A stretch of DNA of 64,000 bases. Source: Microbacterium sp. Root166. Lineage in GTDB: Bacteria > Actinomycetota > Actinomycetes > Actinomycetales > Microbacteriaceae. Below are positions 7,456-16,126 of this stretch, piece by piece. Below the pieces are notes generated by a model, which was not told where the DNA came from, ran no database searches, and saw only the letters and a list, made by a program, of their open reading frames with translations. A program made the position numbers and the translations under genes. Within the stretch, counting starts at the first letter, position 1, and every line of letters begins with the position of its first letter. Where the stretch lies: the NCBI RefSeq assembly GCF_001427145.1, contig NZ_LMGL01000004.1, positions 248,001 through 312,000 of the forward strand, given 5' to 3'.

Positions 7456-8711
7456 GATCGCCGCCCGGGGAGCGTCACCGTGAACGCGGTCGGCGCGGCG
7501 GAGAGAGCGATGTCGCCGCCGGCGTCCGTCACGATCGCGCGCACCAGGGCCAGGCCGATGCCACGCCCCTCTGCGCCGGCCGGTTTGGTGGAGAAGCCGT
7601 GGTCGAAGATGCGCTCGCGGTGCTCGTCGGCCACACCGTCGCCGCTGTCCGCGACGACGATGCGAACGCCACCGCTGTCGGCCGGTTCGAAGGCGATGCG
7701 CACCCAACGGGGTGCGGGACCGGATGCCGCGGCATCCAGCGCGTTGTCGATGAGGTTTCCCACCACCGACACGGCGTCGACGGGGGAGAGAGTGCTGCGC
7801 GGAGCGTCCGGGGCGATCTCGGCGTTCCAGTCGACCCCGCGCTCGCGGGCCTGGGCGGCCTTGCCCAGCAGCAGCGCGCCGACCGTCGGGTCGCCGTCGC
7901 GTCGAGCGGCCACCTGATCGACCAGCGCCTGACTCTGGCGTGACGTCTCGGTGAGGATCTCGATGGCCTCACGCGTGCGACCGAGCTCGAGCAGCGAGAC
8001 CGCGGTGTGCATGCGATTGCCGTGCTCGTGCGTCTGCGCACGCAGGGCCTCGCCCAGGGTCCTGACCGACTCGTACGACGCCACGGCATCGCGGATGGTG
8101 CCGGCCGGAAGATCGCCGGCCAGGCGCCGGGTCGTGCGGCGCGCCAGGATCGCGCCCGCGACGCCGGCGACCAGAACGGCGAGGGCGATGACCACGACGA
8201 TCGGCAGACGGGGCACGAGGTCGGAGGCGATCGTGCCGACCGTGCGACCGACCGACACCCAGCCCACCAGGGCACCCTCCGACTCCACCGGGACGATGGT
8301 GCGGACGGACGGCCCCAGGGTGCCCGCGAACTCCTCGGTGAGCGTGGCCGGCTCCGCGGGGATCGTGCCGATGTACGGGCGGCCGATCTCAGCCGGATCG
8401 CGGTGAGTGACCCGGATGCCGTCCGGCGTCATGATCGTGACGAAGTCGACCCCGGCGTGGTCCATGAGCGTCTCGGCGTACGGCTGGAGCGATGCGGACG
8501 GATCGGGGGCGTCCAGCGACTCGGCCACCGTGGGCGCCGCTGCCACCGCCAGTGCCACCGCCCTGGTCAGCTCCTCCGCTTCGGCGCGCGCCGATCGCTG
8601 GGCATCGACGACGAGCAGCACCGCCAGCACGATCGCGAGGACGAGCACCGCGGCGGTGACGATGAGGAAGACGAGGGATGCCGCGCTCGCTCCTCGAGGT
8701 TCCGCGCCCAT
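7452..8711 (-). CDS. Sensor histidine kinase, CitA/DcuS type
   Basis: A membrane kinase of 419 residues. Membrane segments at about 12-35 and 169-190 flank an extracytoplasmic PAS/Cache-like sensor domain with AGVDFVTIMTPDGIRVTHRDP and IVPVESEGALVGWVSVG, typical of carboxylate sensors. The H-box LRAQTHEHGNRMHTAVSLLELG carries His228. The HATPase region has NLIDNALDAA, VADSGDGV and GRGIGLALV. ATG 8711 is chosen because GGAGGT lies 4 nt upstream. It probably senses an external di- or tricarboxylate and signals to the next gene. Confidence 0.93.
   Translation of the reverse strand: MGAEPRGASAASLVFLIVTAAVLVLAIVLAVLLVVDAQRSARAEAEELTRAVALAVAAAPTVAESLDAPDPSASLQPYAETLMDHAGVDFVTIMTPDGIRVTHRDPAEIGRPYIGTIPAEPATLTEEFAGTLGPSVRTIVPVESEGALVGWVSVGRTVGTIASDLVPRLPIVVVIALAVLVAGVAGAILARRTTRRLAGDLPAGTIRDAVASYESVRTLGEALRAQTHEHGNRMHTAVSLLELGRTREAIEILTETSRQSQALVDQVAARRDGDPTVGALLLGKAAQARERGVDWNAEIAPDAPRSTLSPVDAVSVVGNLIDNALDAAASGPAPRWVRIAFEPADSGGVRIVVADSGDGVADEHRERIFDHGFSTKPAGAEGRGIGLALVRAIVTDAGGDIALSAAPTAFTVTLPGRRS
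7722..7737. repeat. 16-bp perfect palindrome GGATGCCGCGGCATCC
   Basis: A self-complementary 16-mer lying inside the histidine kinase coding region. An identical copy lies at 23706-23721. It is the fused form of a 7-mer that recurs many times in the window. Confidence 0.6.
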
Positions 8712-8734
8712 GCCACCTCCTCGTGCCCGACTCC

Positions 8735-8770
8735 GGTCCATCTTGGACCCCTCGCGCCGGATCCGGCGCG
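8735..8770. promoter_or_regulatory. Tandem palindromes between the sensor kinase and the dicarboxylate symporter
   Basis: The 179-bp divergent intergenic region (8712-8890) holds two adjacent perfect inverted repeats: GGTCCA-TCT-TGGACC (8735-8749) and CGCGCCGGATCCGGCGCG (8753-8770). They lie in the leader of the kinase operon and upstream of the symporter. They could be operators for the regulator or RNA hairpins. No clear -35/-10 pair could be assigned in this region. Confidence 0.4.
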
Positions 8771-8890
8771 TGACCGCGACCAATACGACCACAACTGGCC
8801 GGGGGAGGAGTGCCGCCGCACGCTGAGATCACGCCCGACCCGCACCCGGGTCCGGCACTCGGACAACGACTGTTCACTCAGGAGGCGATG

Positions 8891-10336
8891 ATGGCTCTTT
8901 CGACCCGGACGACTTCGTTCACACTTCCCGGCTTCAACTGGCGACGCGGCAAGCAGGCCTGGGACAAGCACACGTGGCTCTACATCTCGGTGATCGTCGC
9001 CGTGGTGCTCGGCGCCACCGTGGGCCTCATCTGGCCCGAGTTCGGCGTCGCGCTCAAGCCCCTCGGCGAGGCGTTCGTCGGGCTCATCAAGATGATGATC
9101 GCGCCGATCATCTTCTGCACGATCGTGGTCGGCGTCGGCTCGATCGCCAAGGCGGCCACGGTCGGCAAGATCGGCGGCCTGGCGCTGCTGTACTTCATGG
9201 TCATGTCGACGTTCGCCCTGGCGATCGGTCTCGTGGTCGGCAACCTCCTGCACCCCGGTGAGGGCCTCAACATGGCGAACTCGACCTACGAGGCGACCGC
9301 CGAGGCGAAGACCACGCAGGAGTTCATCCTCGGGATCATACCCACGACGTTCTTCTCCGCCTTCACCGGCGAGAGCGTGCTGCAGGTGCTGTTCATCGCG
9401 CTCCTGGTCGGCTTCGCACTGCAGCAGATGGGCCCCAAGGGCGAGCCGATCATGAACGCCGTCAAGCACCTGCAGGCGCTGGTGTTCCGCATCCTCGGCA
9501 TGATCCTGTGGCTCGCGCCCATCGGCGCGTTCGGAGCGATCGCCGCCGTCGTGGGCAACACCGGCATCGCCGCGATCTGGGCCCTAGGCACCCTCATGGT
9601 CGCGTTCTACATCACGTGCCTGGTCTTCATCATCGGCATCCTCGGCACCCTGCTGTACGCCGTGACGCGGGTGAACATCTTCAGCCTCGTGAAGTACCTC
9701 GCCCGCGAGTACCTCCTGATCGTCGGCACCTCCTCGTCCGAGTCGGCGCTGCCCCGCCTCATTGCGAAGATGGAGCACCTGGGCGTGTCCAAGCCGGTGG
9801 TGGGCATCACGGTGCCGACCGGCTACTCGTTCAACCTCGACGGCACGGCGATCTACCTGACGATGGCCTCGCTCTTCATCGCGAGCGGCATGGGCGCCCC
9901 GATGTCGATCGGCCAGCAGATCGGCCTGCTGGTCTTCATGATCATCGCGTCCAAGGGCGCCGCGGGCGTGACGGGAGCCGGACTGGCGACGCTCGCCGGT
10001 GGCCTGCAGGCCTACCGTCCCGACCTCGTCAACGGCGTCGGCGTCATCGTGGGGATCGACCGCTTCATGTCGGAGGGTCGCGCGCTGACGAACTTCACCG
10101 GCAACGCCGTCGCCACGGTGCTGATCGGCTCGTGGACCAAGGAGTTCGACGCGGCCCGCGCACGCCGCGTGCTCGCCGGCGAGCTGCCGTTCGACGAGAC
10201 CACCCTCTCGGGCAGCGACCACGACGGGATGTCGCAGTCCTCCGACGCCGTCGGCGTGCAGGGCCTCGAAGAAGCCGCGATCGCCGAGGCCGAGGCCAAG
10301 GAGACCCGCGCTCGCGAGCGCCAGCTCACTCTCTGA
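8891..10336 (+). CDS. Dicarboxylate/amino acid:cation symporter (DctA/SDF family)
   Basis: A Na+- or H+-coupled symporter of 481 residues with about eight membrane helices plus re-entrant loops. Signatures: FVGLIKMMIAPIIFCTIVVGVGS, the serine-rich loop VGTSSSESALPRLIAKMEHLGVS, and VPTGYSFNLDGTAIYLTMASLFIA, which holds the substrate/cation NLDGT site. The C-terminal 60 residues are acidic and cytosolic. Start: ATG 8891 with AGGAGG at 8880-8885. The divergent CitA/DcuS-like system suggests inducible uptake of C4-dicarboxylates such as malate, fumarate or succinate; glutamate remains possible from sequence alone. Confidence 0.93.
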   Translation: MALSTRTTSFTLPGFNWRRGKQAWDKHTWLYISVIVAVVLGATVGLIWPEFGVALKPLGEAFVGLIKMMIAPIIFCTIVVGVGSIAKAATVGKIGGLALLYFMVMSTFALAIGLVVGNLLHPGEGLNMANSTYEATAEAKTTQEFILGIIPTTFFSAFTGESVLQVLFIALLVGFALQQMGPKGEPIMNAVKHLQALVFRILGMILWLAPIGAFGAIAAVVGNTGIAAIWALGTLMVAFYITCLVFIIGILGTLLYAVTRVNIFSLVKYLAREYLLIVGTSSSESALPRLIAKMEHLGVSKPVVGITVPTGYSFNLDGTAIYLTMASLFIASGMGAPMSIGQQIGLLVFMIIASKGAAGVTGAGLATLAGGLQAYRPDLVNGVGVIVGIDRFMSEGRALTNFTGNAVATVLIGSWTKEFDAARARRVLAGELPFDETTLSGSDHDGMSQSSDAVGVQGLEEAAIAEAEAKETRARERQLTL

Positions 10337-10344
10337 ACCGCGAA

Positions 10345-10395
10345 CATCACGTGACCCGCGCCCCCCGCATCCGCGACGGGCGCGGGTCGCTGATG
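10345..10395 (+). terminator. Terminator after the symporter gene
   Basis: GACCCGCGCCC (10353-10363) pairs perfectly with GGGCGCGGGTC (10378-10388), and an outer CATCA/TGATG extension pairs at 10345-10349 and 10391-10395. Strong hairpin 9 bases after the stop, without a T-tract. A second self-complementary stretch (10409-10422) follows. Confidence 0.75.
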
Positions 10396-10460
10396 TCAGC
10401 CGCAGTTCGCGGCGATCGCCGCAGGACTTTCTGCGGCGGACGCGCCCGAAGTGCGGCGGA

Positions 10461-11126
10461 CTAACGCGTCCGGTGCGGAACGAGCTTCTTGAGAACCTCG
10501 CCGCGATGGATGGTGCGGCGCGAGAGTACGGCGGCCGCGAAGAAGCAGAGGGCGCCGACCGCGGTCCCGATTCCCGCCCACTCCGCGCTGAGGAGTTCGC
10601 CGGTCGACGGCACGACATACGCTCCGACCGCCGAGACGCCGAAGGCGATGGACCCCACGAGGTTCAGGCCGGTGCCGTGCCATGTGCGGGCGTCGGGGTC
10701 CCACAGGCGCTCGCGGCCGTTCGCGGCCACGACCGCGAGCACGCTGGAAACGAGGAACGCCACCGAGCCCCAGGCGTCGGGACGCCAGCCCGCGCCGACC
10801 GCGTCGGGCCGGGCGATCGCGGCGAGGAGCGCCACCGCGGTGGACACGTTGAACATCAGGGTGCCGGCGAACTGGATCGCCGCCGCCCACCAGTCGGCGC
10901 GGTCTGGGCCGCTCGTGTCGCCGCGGGGCGGACGCCGCCCGCTCAGCAGCAGCTGGATGAACGCCGCGGCGGTGAAGAAGACGGAGCCCACGACGAAGGT
11001 GACGTTGGTCCAGACGAGCCCCGCCCACGACGCGTAGACGGGGAGCGCGCCCGCGAAGAAGCACAGCGACCCGATGGCGAAGCCCCAGGCCTCGCGGCGC
11101 AGGCGGCGATCAGGCGGCGGGCTCAC
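10461..11126 (-). CDS. Four-to-six-helix membrane protein, YrhK-like repeats
   Basis: An integral membrane protein of 221 residues without an assigned function. Two similar blocks are visible: FAIGSLCFFAGALPVYASWAG near the start, followed by FVVGSVFFTAAAFIQLLL, and later LNLVGSIAFGVSAVGAYVVP followed by GTAVGALCFFAAAVL. This suggests an internal duplication of a small GS-x2-F helix-hairpin unit resembling YrhK-domain proteins. Its GTG start overlaps the stop of the small acidic protein gene by four bases, so the two are probably co-translated. The YrhK relation is a pattern impression, not an alignment. Confidence 0.75.
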   Translation of the reverse strand: MSPPPDRRLRREAWGFAIGSLCFFAGALPVYASWAGLVWTNVTFVVGSVFFTAAAFIQLLLSGRRPPRGDTSGPDRADWWAAAIQFAGTLMFNVSTAVALLAAIARPDAVGAGWRPDAWGSVAFLVSSVLAVVAANGRERLWDPDARTWHGTGLNLVGSIAFGVSAVGAYVVPSTGELLSAEWAGIGTAVGALCFFAAAVLSRRTIHRGEVLKKLVPHRTR

Positions 11127-11308
11127 GCCCCCGGATCGATCTCGCCGGACTCGATCGCGGACTCGCGCTCCTCGAGGTCGAGCTCGTCCATCTGCTCCTC
11201 GACCGATTCCATCGGATCGAGCGTCGCCGGGGGCAGCTCGAGTTCGACATCGTCGTCGAGGGGCACGTCCCGCTCGTCGTCGGGGATGCGCTCGCGGAAG
11301 TCGCTCAT
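11123..11308 (-). CDS. Small acidic hypothetical protein
   Basis: A 61-residue protein, strongly acidic (SDFRERIPDDERDVPLDDDVELELPP at the start), predicted soluble and possibly disordered. No family recognised. ATG at 11308; the preceding bases (AGGCTGAC) offer a moderate ribosome site. It overlaps the membrane protein gene downstream by GTGA and lies 13 bases after the DUF5302 gene, so these three small genes form one minus-strand unit. Confidence 0.7.
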   Translation of the reverse strand: MSDFRERIPDDERDVPLDDDVELELPPATLDPMESVEEQMDELDLEERESAIESGEIDPGA

Positions 11309-11321
11309 GTCAGCCTGTGGC

Positions 11322-11504
11322 TCAGCCGCTCTTGCGGCGGAACTCGCGCTTGGTGACCGCTCCGTGCGTGCCGTGGACGGCGGAGTCGCCGTCCAGGTGC
11401 GACTCGCCCTCGCGGTGCTGGGCGTTCTTCTTCTCCAGGGCTTCCTTGAACTTGCGCTTCATCTCATCGGACGCCGCGCCCGCCGGCTTCTCGTCGGTGC
11501 TCAT
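11322..11504 (-). CDS. DUF5302-like small protein
   Basis: A 60-residue basic/acidic mixed protein: MSTDEKPAGAASDEMKRKFK, a helix EALEKKNAQ, then HGTHGAVTKREFRRKSG. The KRKF..ALE.KNA plus C-terminal FRRKSG pattern is that of the actinobacterial DUF5302 family. No function is known. ATG 11504 is the first in-frame start after a run of stops in the preceding intergenic DNA. Confidence 0.78.
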   Translation of the reverse strand: MSTDEKPAGAASDEMKRKFKEALEKKNAQHREGESHLDGDSAVHGTHGAVTKREFRRKSG

Positions 11505-11828
11505 GCACCCCACCCTACGCACGCTCGCACACGATGTCATCGTCGGGGTCGCCCTGCAGGCCCGAGAAGGACGGCACTGGTAGGATCGGCGAGGTTGCCC
11601 TTGCGGCATCCGCTCAATTCAACATGAGCTCACGGAGCAGGCCGGCAGCTAGCTGGTCCCCTGTGGTGGTCTCCTCGTCGCCGATGCGCCGGGTGGATTT
11701 CTACTGGTGGCCAGTGCTGGCGCGATCCGCGGCCATCGCCGCGCGCCGAAATCTGCCTGTTCCTGCTCCTTCGCATGAACTCGCGCGCCACACGGGCGAG
11801 CGAGTCAAAACAAAGAAGGAGAGACCTC
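11505..11828 (+). other. Gene-free leader region before pnp
   Basis: A 324-bp stretch without a gene. Visible elements: a possible -10 TAGGAT (11581-11586) with no convincing -35, a CAGCTAGCTG palindrome (11646-11655), a small ACTGG/CCAGT hairpin (11703-11715), and AAGGAGA (11816-11822) ahead of the pnp TTG. If the -10 is right, pnp has a leader of about 240 nt, long enough for RNase-mediated autoregulation as known for pnp in other bacteria. No rpsO gene, the usual upstream neighbour, is present. Confidence 0.5.
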
Positions 11829-14120
11829 TTGGAAGGTCCTGAAATCACTGCCGCCGAAGCCGTCCTCGACAATGGACGCTTCGGCACCCGCACGGTCCGG
11901 TTCGAGACCGGACGCCTCGCGCAGCAGGCACAGGGTGCCGTCGCCGCGTACCTCGACGAGGAGACGATGCTCCTCTCGGCCACCAGCGCCGGAAAGCACC
12001 CGCGCGAAGGCTTCGACTTCTTCCCGCTGACCGTCGACGTCGAAGAGCGCTCCTACGCCGCCGGCAAGATCCCCGGCTCGTTCTTCCGCCGCGAGGGCCG
12101 CCCCTCCACCGAGGCGATCCTCGTCTGCCGTCTCATCGACCGCCCGCTGCGCCCCTCGTTCGTCGAGGGCCTGCGCAACGAGGTCCAGATCGTCGTCACG
12201 GTGCTCTCCATCGCGCCCGGCGAGTTCTACGATGCCCTCGCCATCAACGCGGCCTCGCTGTCGACGCAGATCTCGGGCCTGCCGTTCTCCGGCCCCATCG
12301 CCGGTGTGCGCCTTGCGCTCATCCCCGGCCAGGGCGAGAACGCCGACCAGTGGATCGCGTTCCCCACCGTTTCGCAGCTCGAGGACGCCGTCTTCGACCT
12401 GATCGTCGCCGGCCGCGTCATCACCGACGCCGATGGCAACGACGACGTCGCGATCATGATGGTCGAGGCCGAGGCCACCGAGGGTTCCTGGAACCTCATC
12501 AAGGGCGGCGCCGTCAAGCCGAACGAGAAGGTCGTGGCCGAGGGCCTCGAAGCCTCGAAGCCCTTCATCAAGCAGCTCGTCGAGGCGCAGAACACCGTCG
12601 CCAAGACGTCGGCCAAGGAGATCAAGGAGTTCCCGGTCTTCCTGCCGTACAGCCAGGAGACCTACGACTACGTGGCGCACCGCGCGTACGACAAGCTCGT
12701 CCCGATCTACCAGATCGCCGACAAGCAGGAGCGCAACAACGCCGACGACGAGCTGAAGGCCTCCGTCAAGGCCGAGCTGCTCGCGGCCGTCGAGTCCGGC
12801 GAGCTGCCGGCCGTCGCGACGCTCGAGTTCGCTGCGGCGTACAAGTCGGTCACCAAGGCGATCGTGCGCGGCCGGATCCTCGCCGAGGGCGTGCGCATGG
12901 ACGGCCGCGGTCTGGCCGACATCCGCCCGCTCGATGCCGAGGTGCAGGTCATCCCGCGCGTCCACGGTTCGGCGATCTTCCAGCGCGGCGAGACCCAGAT
13001 CCTGGGCGTCACCACGCTGAACATGCTCAAGATGGAGCAGCAGATCGACTCGCTGTCGCCCGTCACGCACAAGCGCTACATGCACCACTACAACTTCCCG
13101 CCGTACTCGACCGGTGAGACCGGCCGTGTCGGCAGCCCGAAGCGTCGCGAGATCGGGCACGGCTTCCTCGCCGAGCGCGCGCTCGTGCCGGTGCTGCCCA
13201 GCCGCGAGGAGTTCCCCTACGCGATCCGTCAGGTGTCCGAGGCTCTCGGCTCCAACGGCTCGACGTCGATGGGCTCGGTGTGCGCATCCACCCTGTCGCT
13301 GCTCAACGCCGGTGTGCCCCTGCGCGCCCCGGTCGCCGGCATCGCCATGGGACTCGTCACCGACGAGGTCGACGGTCAGACCCGCTACGCGGCGCTGACC
13401 GACATCCTCGGCGCCGAAGACGCGCTGGGCGACATGGACTTCAAGGTCGCCGGCACCAGCGAGTTCGTCACCGCGATCCAGCTCGACACGAAGCTCGACG
13501 GCATCCCGTCGTCGGTTCTCACCGCCGCGCTGCAGCAGGCCCACGAAGCCCGCCTCACGATCCTCGGCGTGCTCAACGCCGCGATCGACGGCCCGGACGA
13601 GATGGCTCCGACGGCTCCGCGCGTGATCAGCGTGCAGATCCCGGTCGACAAGATCGGCGAGCTCATCGGACCCAAGGGCAAGACGATCAACGCGATCCAG
13701 GACGAGACCGGCGCGCAGATCTCCATCGAGGAGGACGGCACCGTCTACATCGGCGCGACCGACGGCCCGTCGGCCGAGGCCGCCCGTGCCCAGGTCAACG
13801 CGATCGCCAACCCCACCAACCCGGAGGTCGGCGAGCAGTTCCTCGGCACCGTGGTGAAGATCGCGACGTTCGGTGCGTTCATCTCGCTCCTGCCCGGCAA
13901 GGACGGCCTGCTGCACGTCAGCGAGGTCCGCAAGCTCGCCGGCGGCAAGCGCGTGGAGAACGTCGAAGACGTGCTCGGCGTGGGTCAGAAGATCCTCGTC
14001 AAGATCACGAAGATCGACGACCGCGGCAAGCTGTCGCTCGAGCCCGTGGTCGAAGAGGCTGCGGACCAGGAAGGCCGCGCGGCCGCCAGCGAGGGCCCGG
14101 AGGCTCCCGCCGAAGGCTGA
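11829..14120 (+). CDS. pnp: Polyribonucleotide nucleotidyltransferase (PNPase)
   Basis: A phosphorolytic 3'-5' exoribonuclease of 763 residues. Two RNase PH-like halves: the first starts at [29 protein letters not shown]; the second contains [31 protein letters not shown] and [14 protein letters not shown] with the active-site region. A KH domain follows at about 600-650 ([21 protein letters not shown]) and an S1 domain at about 667-735 ([27 protein letters not shown]). The start is TTG 11829, supported by AAGGAGA at 11816-11822 and by family length; an in-frame ATG at 11775 would add 18 unrelated residues. Confidence 0.97.
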   Translation: MEGPEITAAEAVLDNGRFGTRTVRFETGRLAQQAQGAVAAYLDEETMLLSATSAGKHPREGFDFFPLTVDVEERSYAAGKIPGSFFRREGRPSTEAILVCRLIDRPLRPSFVEGLRNEVQIVVTVLSIAPGEFYDALAINAASLSTQISGLPFSGPIAGVRLALIPGQGENADQWIAFPTVSQLEDAVFDLIVAGRVITDADGNDDVAIMMVEAEATEGSWNLIKGGAVKPNEKVVAEGLEASKPFIKQLVEAQNTVAKTSAKEIKEFPVFLPYSQETYDYVAHRAYDKLVPIYQIADKQERNNADDELKASVKAELLAAVESGELPAVATLEFAAAYKSVTKAIVRGRILAEGVRMDGRGLADIRPLDAEVQVIPRVHGSAIFQRGETQILGVTTLNMLKMEQQIDSLSPVTHKRYMHHYNFPPYSTGETGRVGSPKRREIGHGFLAERALVPVLPSREEFPYAIRQVSEALGSNGSTSMGSVCASTLSLLNAGVPLRAPVAGIAMGLVTDEVDGQTRYAALTDILGAEDALGDMDFKVAGTSEFVTAIQLDTKLDGIPSSVLTAALQQAHEARLTILGVLNAAIDGPDEMAPTAPRVISVQIPVDKIGELIGPKGKTINAIQDETGAQISIEEDGTVYIGATDGPSAEAARAQVNAIANPTNPEVGEQFLGTVVKIATFGAFISLLPGKDGLLHVSEVRKLAGGKRVENVEDVLGVGQKILVKITKIDDRGKLSLEPVVEEAADQEGRAAASEGPEAPAEG

Positions 14121-14151
14121 AGCGCCCAGGGCTGACGCCCGAACCGCTGTC

Positions 14152-14187
14152 CGGATGCCCGTCCTCCTCGCGGAGGGCGGGCATCCG
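14152..14187 (+). terminator. Terminator after pnp
   Basis: CGGATGCCCG (14152-14161) and CGGGCATCCG (14178-14187) form a 10-bp stem, continued by CCTC/GAGG inside. It is 31 bases after the pnp stop and has no T-tract. It is built from the GGATGCC/GGCATCC word. Confidence 0.8.
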
Positions 14188-14274
14188 TCGTTCGCGGGTG
14201 TCCGGGGGAGTGGAGGCCCGCGGAATTCCCGGCGGCCCGGCATGCCGTGATCAAAGCGTTATGTAATGTTTCCC

Positions 14275-14377
14275 GACAGTTCGCCTCAGCGACCGGGTAT
14301 CAGTCCGGACTGTCCTACCCTCATAGATACGTGCCGGGGGGTGCGAGATCGACGAACACGAGTACTCCGGCCGGAGT
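14275..14377 (+). promoter_or_regulatory. Promoter/operator region of the aldo/keto reductase gene
   Basis: The AT-richer stretch 14248-14275 is followed by GACAGT (14275-14280) and ACTGTC (14309-14314), an inverted repeat with a 28-bp gap, then a possible -10 TAGATA (14324-14329). In the presumed leader, ACTCCGGCCGGAGT (14364-14377) is a perfect 14-bp palindrome ending 18 bases before the start codon. Promoter placement is tentative. Confidence 0.4.
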
Positions 14378-14395
14378 TTCGTGAGGGGGTGGGAC

Positions 14396-15430
14396 ATGTC
14401 TTTCTTCGGCGTTGGTACGACAGACTCCTCGGCGAGCACGGCATCCGGTCCCGCACGCGGCGTCCACCCGTCGTCCCCGATCCCGGTGCAGGGTCCGCCG
14501 ATCGGACAGAACGTGCGCGTCCCGCTCGGTGAGGGCGGAGCGGAGATCTTCCCGCTCATCCTGGGCGGCTCGGAGTTCGGCTGGAACGTCGACCTCGAGT
14601 CCAGCCACGAGATCCTCGACACCTATGTCGAGCTCGGCGGCAATGCCGTCCACACGTCCGACAGCTACGCCGGCGGGCGCAGCGAGCACATCATCGGCCA
14701 GTGGATGCACTCGCGCGGCCTCCGCGACGACGTCACCCTCGCCGTGCGCGTCGGCGGCCACGCCGACAACCCGGGGCTCGGCTCCGTCAACCTCGTGCGC
14801 TCGGTCGAGGCGTCGCTCACCCGGCTGCGGACCGACCGCGTGGACGTGCTCTACCTCGACGCCACGACCGACTCGACCTCGGCGCTCGAAGACACGCTGG
14901 CGACGGCCGAATGGCTGGTCGAGAGCGGCAAGGTCCGTGCTCTCGGCGCCGTCGGCTATGCGGCCGCCCAGCTCGTCGAAGCGCGCATCTTCGCCTCCGC
15001 CGGCTTCCCGCGGATCACGGTGCTCGACGTGCCCTTCAACGTGCTGCGCCGGCATGAGTTCGACTCGGACCTGCGTCTCGTCGCCGGCGCGCAGGGGATC
15101 GCGGTCACGCCGTCCCACGCGCTCGAGCACGGTTTCCTCGCCGGACGCCAGCGCACCCGCCTCCGCGGCTCCCTCTCGGTGCGCGGAGCGCAGCTCGCCG
15201 CGAACCTCAACCGCCGCGGCAGCCGCACGCTACGCGCCCTCGACGCCGTCGGCACCGAGCTCGGCGTGCCCGATGCGGCCGTCGCCGTCGCGTGGCTGCT
15301 CGCCCAGAAGCTCGTCACGGCGCCGATCGTCAACGCCTATGCGCCCGGACACGTCGAAGAGCTCGTGCAGGGCGTCGGCGTGCGCCTCAGCCGCGCTCAG
15401 CTGTCCGACATCGCACGCGCCGCCGAGTGA
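14396..15430 (+). CDS. Aldo/keto reductase family protein
   Basis: A TIM-barrel oxidoreductase of 344 residues, NADPH-dependent by family. After a Ser/Pro-rich N-terminal 40 residues come the landmarks: LILGGSEFGWNVDLESSHEILDTYVELGGNAVHTSDSYAGGRSEHIIGQW, with the catalytic Asp (TSDSYAGG) and Tyr, and LTRLRTDRVDVLYLDATTD. The canonical H in LHxxD is replaced by YLDATTD, so the catalytic tetrad is not fully canonical. ATG 14396 is preceded by GAGGGGGTGGG. The substrate is unknown. Confidence 0.83.
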   Translation: MSFFGVGTTDSSASTASGPARGVHPSSPIPVQGPPIGQNVRVPLGEGGAEIFPLILGGSEFGWNVDLESSHEILDTYVELGGNAVHTSDSYAGGRSEHIIGQWMHSRGLRDDVTLAVRVGGHADNPGLGSVNLVRSVEASLTRLRTDRVDVLYLDATTDSTSALEDTLATAEWLVESGKVRALGAVGYAAAQLVEARIFASAGFPRITVLDVPFNVLRRHEFDSDLRLVAGAQGIAVTPSHALEHGFLAGRQRTRLRGSLSVRGAQLAANLNRRGSRTLRALDAVGTELGVPDAAVAVAWLLAQKLVTAPIVNAYAPGHVEELVQGVGVRLSRAQLSDIARAAE

Positions 15431-15523
15431 CCGACCGGGTCGTCGGCAGGGCCGTGACCGTTTCGTGACGTAGGGTGGAAGTGCGTCCCGTCGGGCCGCG
15501 CAGATCCCCGACGGAGTGAGCTC

Positions 15524-16126
15524 GTGACGCATTACATCTACCTCGTGCGACACGGCGAGCATCAGGATGCCGAGCACGGCCTCGCGGACGGCCCGCTGTC
15601 CCCGCGTGGTCGCCGTCAGGCCGCGCTGCTCGCCGACCGGCTGTCGGGAGTGCCGTTCGATGCGGTGTGGCACTCGCCGCTGGAGCGCGCGAGCCAGACC
15701 GCTCGGGCCGTCGCCGAGCGCATGCCCTCCGTCTCGCCGGAGCCCTCCGCACTCCTCTTCGACTGCGTGCCCACCGGGATGACCGAGCAGACGCCCGCCG
15801 TGTTCGAGCCGTTCTTCGGATCTGTCACCGAGGCCGAGATCGAGGCGGGCGGCGCTCAGATGTCGGATGCGGTGAGCGAGTACCTGGTGCGCAAGCGCGG
15901 CGAGGTGCACGAGCTGCTCATCACCCACAACTTCGTCATCGCCTGGTTCGTCCGAGAGGTGCTGCAGGCGCCCGACTGGCGCTGGATGACCCTGAACCAG
16001 GCTCACTGCGGCCTGACCGTCATCGCGCAGAAGCACGGTCGCCCCTGGACGCTGCTCTCGCACAACGACATGGCGCACCTGCCGGTGGAGATGCGCACCG
16101 GCCTGCCCGAGGTCTACCCGGTCTGA
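15524..16126 (+). CDS. Histidine phosphatase family protein
   Basis: A phosphoglycerate-mutase-like phosphatase of 200 residues. The RHG motif is at the N-terminus (YLVRHGEHQDAEHG), with the phospho-histidine in RHGE. SPRGRRQAALLADRL and VWHSPLERASQTARAVAERM follow in typical order, and a second catalytic His sits in LLITHNFVIAWFVREVL. GTG 15524 follows GGAGTGAG. The preceding intergenic has TAGGGT at 15471-15476, a possible -10. It overlaps the convergent GNAT gene by 13 bases at the 3' end. Substrate unknown. Confidence 0.88.
   Translation: MTHYIYLVRHGEHQDAEHGLADGPLSPRGRRQAALLADRLSGVPFDAVWHSPLERASQTARAVAERMPSVSPEPSALLFDCVPTGMTEQTPAVFEPFFGSVTEAEIEAGGAQMSDAVSEYLVRKRGEVHELLITHNFVIAWFVREVLQAPDWRWMTLNQAHCGLTVIAQKHGRPWTLLSHNDMAHLPVEMRTGLPEVYPV

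Noticed and set aside
11805..14243. An 812-codon minus-strand frame opposite pnp
   Set aside because: Shadow of pnp; no start context and no motifs.
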